Below are positions 60,752 through 64,000 of a stretch of DNA of 64,000 bases, in pieces. Location of the stretch: the NCBI RefSeq assembly GCF_964340395.1, contig NC_135549.1, positions 27,713,095 through 27,777,094 of the forward strand. The letters run 5' to 3'. The DNA is from Glandiceps talaboti (taxonomy: Eukaryota > Hemichordata > Enteropneusta > Spengelidae). The number at the start of each line of letters is the position of its first letter. Within the stretch, counting starts at the first letter, position 1. Below the pieces are notes generated by a model. It was not told where the DNA came from and made no database searches. It saw only the letters and a list, made by a program, of their open reading frames with translations. A program made the translations under genes and the position numbers.

Positions 60752-60994
60752 TCATTTGTTCATTCATTCATTCATTCATTCATTCATTCATTCATTCATT
60801 AATTCATTCATTCTTTCATTCATTCATTCATTCATTCATTCATTCATTCATTAATTCATTAATTTATTCATTTATTTATTTATTTATTCATTCATTCATT
60901 CATTCATTTGTTCTTTCATTCGTTCATTTGCCCTTTCGTTCATTCATTCATTCATTCATTCATTTACTCATTCATTGATTCATTCATTCATTCA
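60752..60994 (+). repeat. (ATTC)n microsatellite
   Basis: About 60 tetranucleotide units of ATTC with scattered ATTA, TTTA, CTTT and GTTC variants. The Ile-His-Ser-Phe frame is an artefact. Confidence 0.97.
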
Positions 60995-63283
60995 AAATCA
61001 ATTCCGATATTCAAAATCCTAATTGAAGAAAGGATGTCGAGAAAAGTCAACACATAAAATCTTCGTTGGCTAGTTTTCTGTGAACAAAATTATACTTGAC
61101 CTTCAGTTTCTAGTACATAATAATGTATATGGTACATGTTATGTGCCTTTTGCATCAGACAACTGTCATACAGTATAAATCAATAGTTGGCATGGCAACA
61201 CAGAAAATAGGAGTCTCAGTACATGTACAAGCATTAAAAAGTAATAGATACCACAAATTAAACATATATATGGCTGTGTTGAAAAGTTGATAAATGGCTT
61301 TCCATTATTGCCTTATCAGGCAAATACAGAATTTATGTAAAGACTGCTGTTATCAAAATTAATTCATTATATCATAATAATGTATACTTGATGAAAAATG
61401 TATAGATGGCTAAAGGCCAACTTTTAAGGAGTCAAAGTGACATGATATGACCCATGGGATGGTGTGCCATATGTAGGTAATGATACTTTATTATCATAAT
61501 GAAACACTGACATTGAGGACCATCACTCATGATAAATAAAAATAACATATTGTGTCGTTTATTCATAGATTTGTCAAATTGACTCTTGTTAACATGTGTG
61601 TTCATGCATTTAGCGTGTGCTGAAAGATCTCTCAGAATAGATGGATTTTGAGAATTACTACATTTAGTAAAAGTACAGCCGGTAAAATATGATATTGTTT
61701 GCTATGTTCACAGAGGTTACAAATTGATCATGATGCATATATTAATATGCATATTTACGCATGTAGCAAAGTGTTCCTGGGTAATTGGAAGAACTGTAAA
61801 AATAGGTAGGGATTTGAAAAATTAGTATGGTACATGTAAAAATAGATGGTAAAACACATTGTGTGATGTTGTCTTATATAATACATGTAGAATCATAGAG
61901 GTTTCACATTGACATATATAGATATGCATGTTAAGGTATATAGTGAAGTGATGGATCATCTCTAAAGATAGGCATGGTACACAACTTTATGAGGTATTCA
62001 AAAAGTAGTAAAAGTAGCTGGTAAAATGTTGAAAATTGAAGAAACTAGGTGACTGTTTTGCAGACTGCTTTGTCTCGTATAATCCTGTAGATATGCTTTT
62101 GTCAAATCTCAATTTTGTGAAGCGGTGAACGACAATTAATATTTTTTTGGAGTATTGTTTAATTTTTAAAATATATACATTGTAAACCATACTTTTGATG
62201 CCAGATGTTTTAAATGCACAGTTTGAATATTTTTAAATCTAAAATTAGGTTTAGATGTGCCAAAATACATGTATTTAGAAAAATTTCAGTTTTAATTTCC
62301 TATTGATTTCTATTATTCTAGCAGACTACAACTGTTTAGATTTGTCTAAATGCAATATTTAGTGTAGTCTCTGTCCCTTTCTTACATGTAGACTACACTG
62401 CTAAATCCAAGTTCTGACTAAAGATGACAGATATACATGCAAAGTGACATTAATTAATAAATAATGTAATATCTGACAAAGGGGATGGAACAGATATGAT
62501 ATTGCGAGTAGGCCTTGAAGTGTATAAAATTTGAAGAGATTTGCTGCGTTGATTTCATCTTTCATTAGACCACTCAGTATGGAGATGATGATGATGATGA
62601 TGGATAGATTCACATTCAGACTGAGTATTGCCTACAGTCATGTGATTCAGACTTACTCTTTCAGAGATAAACAAGTGACTTTTTTTTTAGTCCTCTTTAG
62701 AGAGACAGTGTCTAAGTACATTTAGATGTTTTCCACTGACAGCTTTAGCCTTCGTCTTCACTAACTACCACCTTGAACTGACTGTTCATAATCCCCTTGT
62801 TTACAAAACCTTGAACAAACAGCTTGTGAACATTTACATGCTAGACTTTCAAGTGAAGCCTGCTTTTGCACCATATAAATCCTGTGATTGCTAAAGTGTG
62901 CTTTCTAAATTCAAATAATTGTACACTTCCTTGGTTGTTGATTGTCTTTTGAAGTTTGCTTCTCAAGTAATAGCGTAGAGACACATGTACATGCATTTAT
63001 AGCACAACTGATATTTTGCTAATAATTGAGACCCTGTACATGTACAATGTGCTAGCCATTTTGGCTACTCCTGCCTAATAACCATCTTCATTTCTGGAGC
63101 AATCTGAGACTGCCACGGGATACACAATCTTTCTACACTAGATTCAGCAGGCTTGATACCCACACAAAGTCAAAGTTCCACCACAAGAGACCTATTTTGA
63201 ATTATAGTGAACTTCACACGTAAATGTAGGTGTACTAACAAAAAAGCCTTGAGGTTCTTGAATGTTTAATTTTTCACTAATAA

Positions 63284-64000
63284 TTTTTTAGCACAACTGA
63301 ACTTGTTCAGTAGTGCTATAGGGATCGCCCGGCGTCTGTCTGTCTGTGTGTGTGTGTGTGTGTGTAAACAACTTAAAGTCAAAAACCGCTGAACCGATTG
63401 CCATGATATTTGATGGGTCCATTACCTTGGGTGTCTAGTTGGGAAATTGTTCAAATCAAAATGATCGCATCACAGGTATGTGATTTGGGTCAAAAAATGT
63501 GTTTTTTGGTCAAAAAACTTAAACTCAGAAACTACTGGGCAGATTGGTGCGAAATTTGGTGGGAACTTTCTTAAGGGGGTGTAAAGTAAGATTTGTTCAT
63601 GACATGATGATTCCATCACTGATATGCAAATTAGGGCTAAAATGTGTCTTTTTGGTTAAAAATCTATAATTCCAAAACTACTGAGCAAATTGGGCTGAAA
63701 TTTAATGGGAATGCATCTAGGGATGTATGGACGAAGAAATATTAAGCATACCATGATTCCATGACTGATATGTAAATTAGGTGTAAAAAAGTTCAATTTT
63801 GGTCAAAAATTTATGTCTCAAAAAGTACTTGGTCACTGAGTCTGAAACTGGGTGAGATGTTTCTGAAAGTGTTATTCTGCACAGTTTGACAAAATTGGCC
63901 CTAGCGACCATGACCACGCCCTTAGCAACAACCAATTGGCAGTATATTTTGGTAAAATAACAACATCATCTGGTAGGCAATTGAGTAAACATTCAAAAAA
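63284..64000 (+). mobile_element. Repeat element with GCACAACTGAACTTGTTCAG terminus and 146-bp internal repeats (partial)
   Basis: The left end is TTTTTTAGCACAACTGA followed by the palindrome CTGAACTTGTTCAG, TAGTGCTATAGGGATCGCC, CGGCGTCTGTCTGTC and a (TG)n run. Four imperfect repeats of about 146 bases then start near 63371, 63517, 63663 and 63810. Each opens with CTTAAA- or TTATG-type words plus AAAAC(T/C)(A/G)CTG and continues GA-TTGG-(C/G)TGAAAT. Each closes with GATATGCAAATTAGG-like sequence and TTTTTGGT(C/T)AAAAA. The element runs off the right end. I see no open frame; the class is unknown. Confidence 0.7.

Larger units (their letters stand above)
17815..64000 (+). other. Cav1 intron 3 (at least 46 kb, continues off the right end)
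   Basis: The intron starts with GTAAGT. I scanned for the next conserved channel exons (the IS2 motif with Val-Glu-Tyr, and the following Asn-Gly-Trp-Asn) and found none on the plus strand. No other gene is supported on either strand; frames of 60-120 residues are low-complexity, repeat-derived or featureless. Composition is AT-rich and CpG-poor compared with 1-17 kb. Besides the repeats listed, the intron holds many ACATGTA palindromes, homopolymer runs (C at 18495-18512, G near 22220, A at 29361-29386, G near 42335) and candidate transcription-factor sites given under the findings. Confidence 0.75.

Noticed and set aside
60613-60978. 121-residue Ile-His-Ser-Phe-rich frame
   Set aside because: It is an (ATTC)n microsatellite with a non-coding leader.
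1-64000. Prokaryotic features: operons, CRISPR arrays, insertion sequences, ribosome binding sites
   Set aside because: Spliced animal genes, SINEs and long introns show that this is nuclear DNA; the regular repeats are microsatellites or tandem arrays without spacers.

Overview
This is nuclear DNA from an animal, most likely a marine invertebrate and plausibly an invertebrate deuterostome. That placement rests on long AT-rich introns, GT-AG splice sites plus one AT-AC intron, tRNA-derived SINEs, very many short palindromic (MITE or foldback) elements, long microsatellites, and a frequent ACATGTA palindrome. I cannot name the species. There are no operons, rRNAs, CRISPR arrays or complete tRNA genes, and nearly all long open frames are chance frames in repeats.

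Two conserved genes can be recognised, and they diverge from each other. At the left edge, on the minus strand, is the first coding exon of the decapping factor DCP1 (1189-1317); the rest of the gene runs off the left end. On the plus strand is the 5' end of an L-type (Cav1) voltage-gated calcium channel alpha1 gene: exon 1 (16672-16696), exon 2 (16942-17263) and exon 3 (17709-17814). Together these give one 151-codon frame from the cytoplasmic N-terminus through segment IS1. The intron between exons 2 and 3 is a minor (U12) class AT-AC intron with all three diagnostic signals. After exon 3 I find no further Cav1 exon, so at least 46 kb of the window is intron 3.

In human, DCP1B lies head-to-head with CACNA1C, and DCP1A lies head-to-head with CACNA1D. 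The divergent DCP1 / Cav1 pair here therefore looks like the unduplicated form of an ancient linkage, and is the most notable observation in the window.

Region by region: 1-1.3 kb is DCP1 exon 1 and its intron 1 with a SINE. 1.3-16.7 kb is the intergenic space, richer in CpG and full of repeats. It holds a probable minus-strand exon encoding a Cys-rich C-terminal domain resembling the P2X7 intracellular domain (about 5925-6497) and an unrecognised minus-strand open frame (6855-7322). 16.7-17.8 kb holds the Cav1 exons. 17.8-64 kb is AT-rich intron with at least five repeat families present in two or more copies, long foldback elements, a perfect 71-bp triplication carrying a POU octamer, degenerate tandem arrays, RFX-like X-boxes, and at the right edge an element built of four 146-bp repeats.
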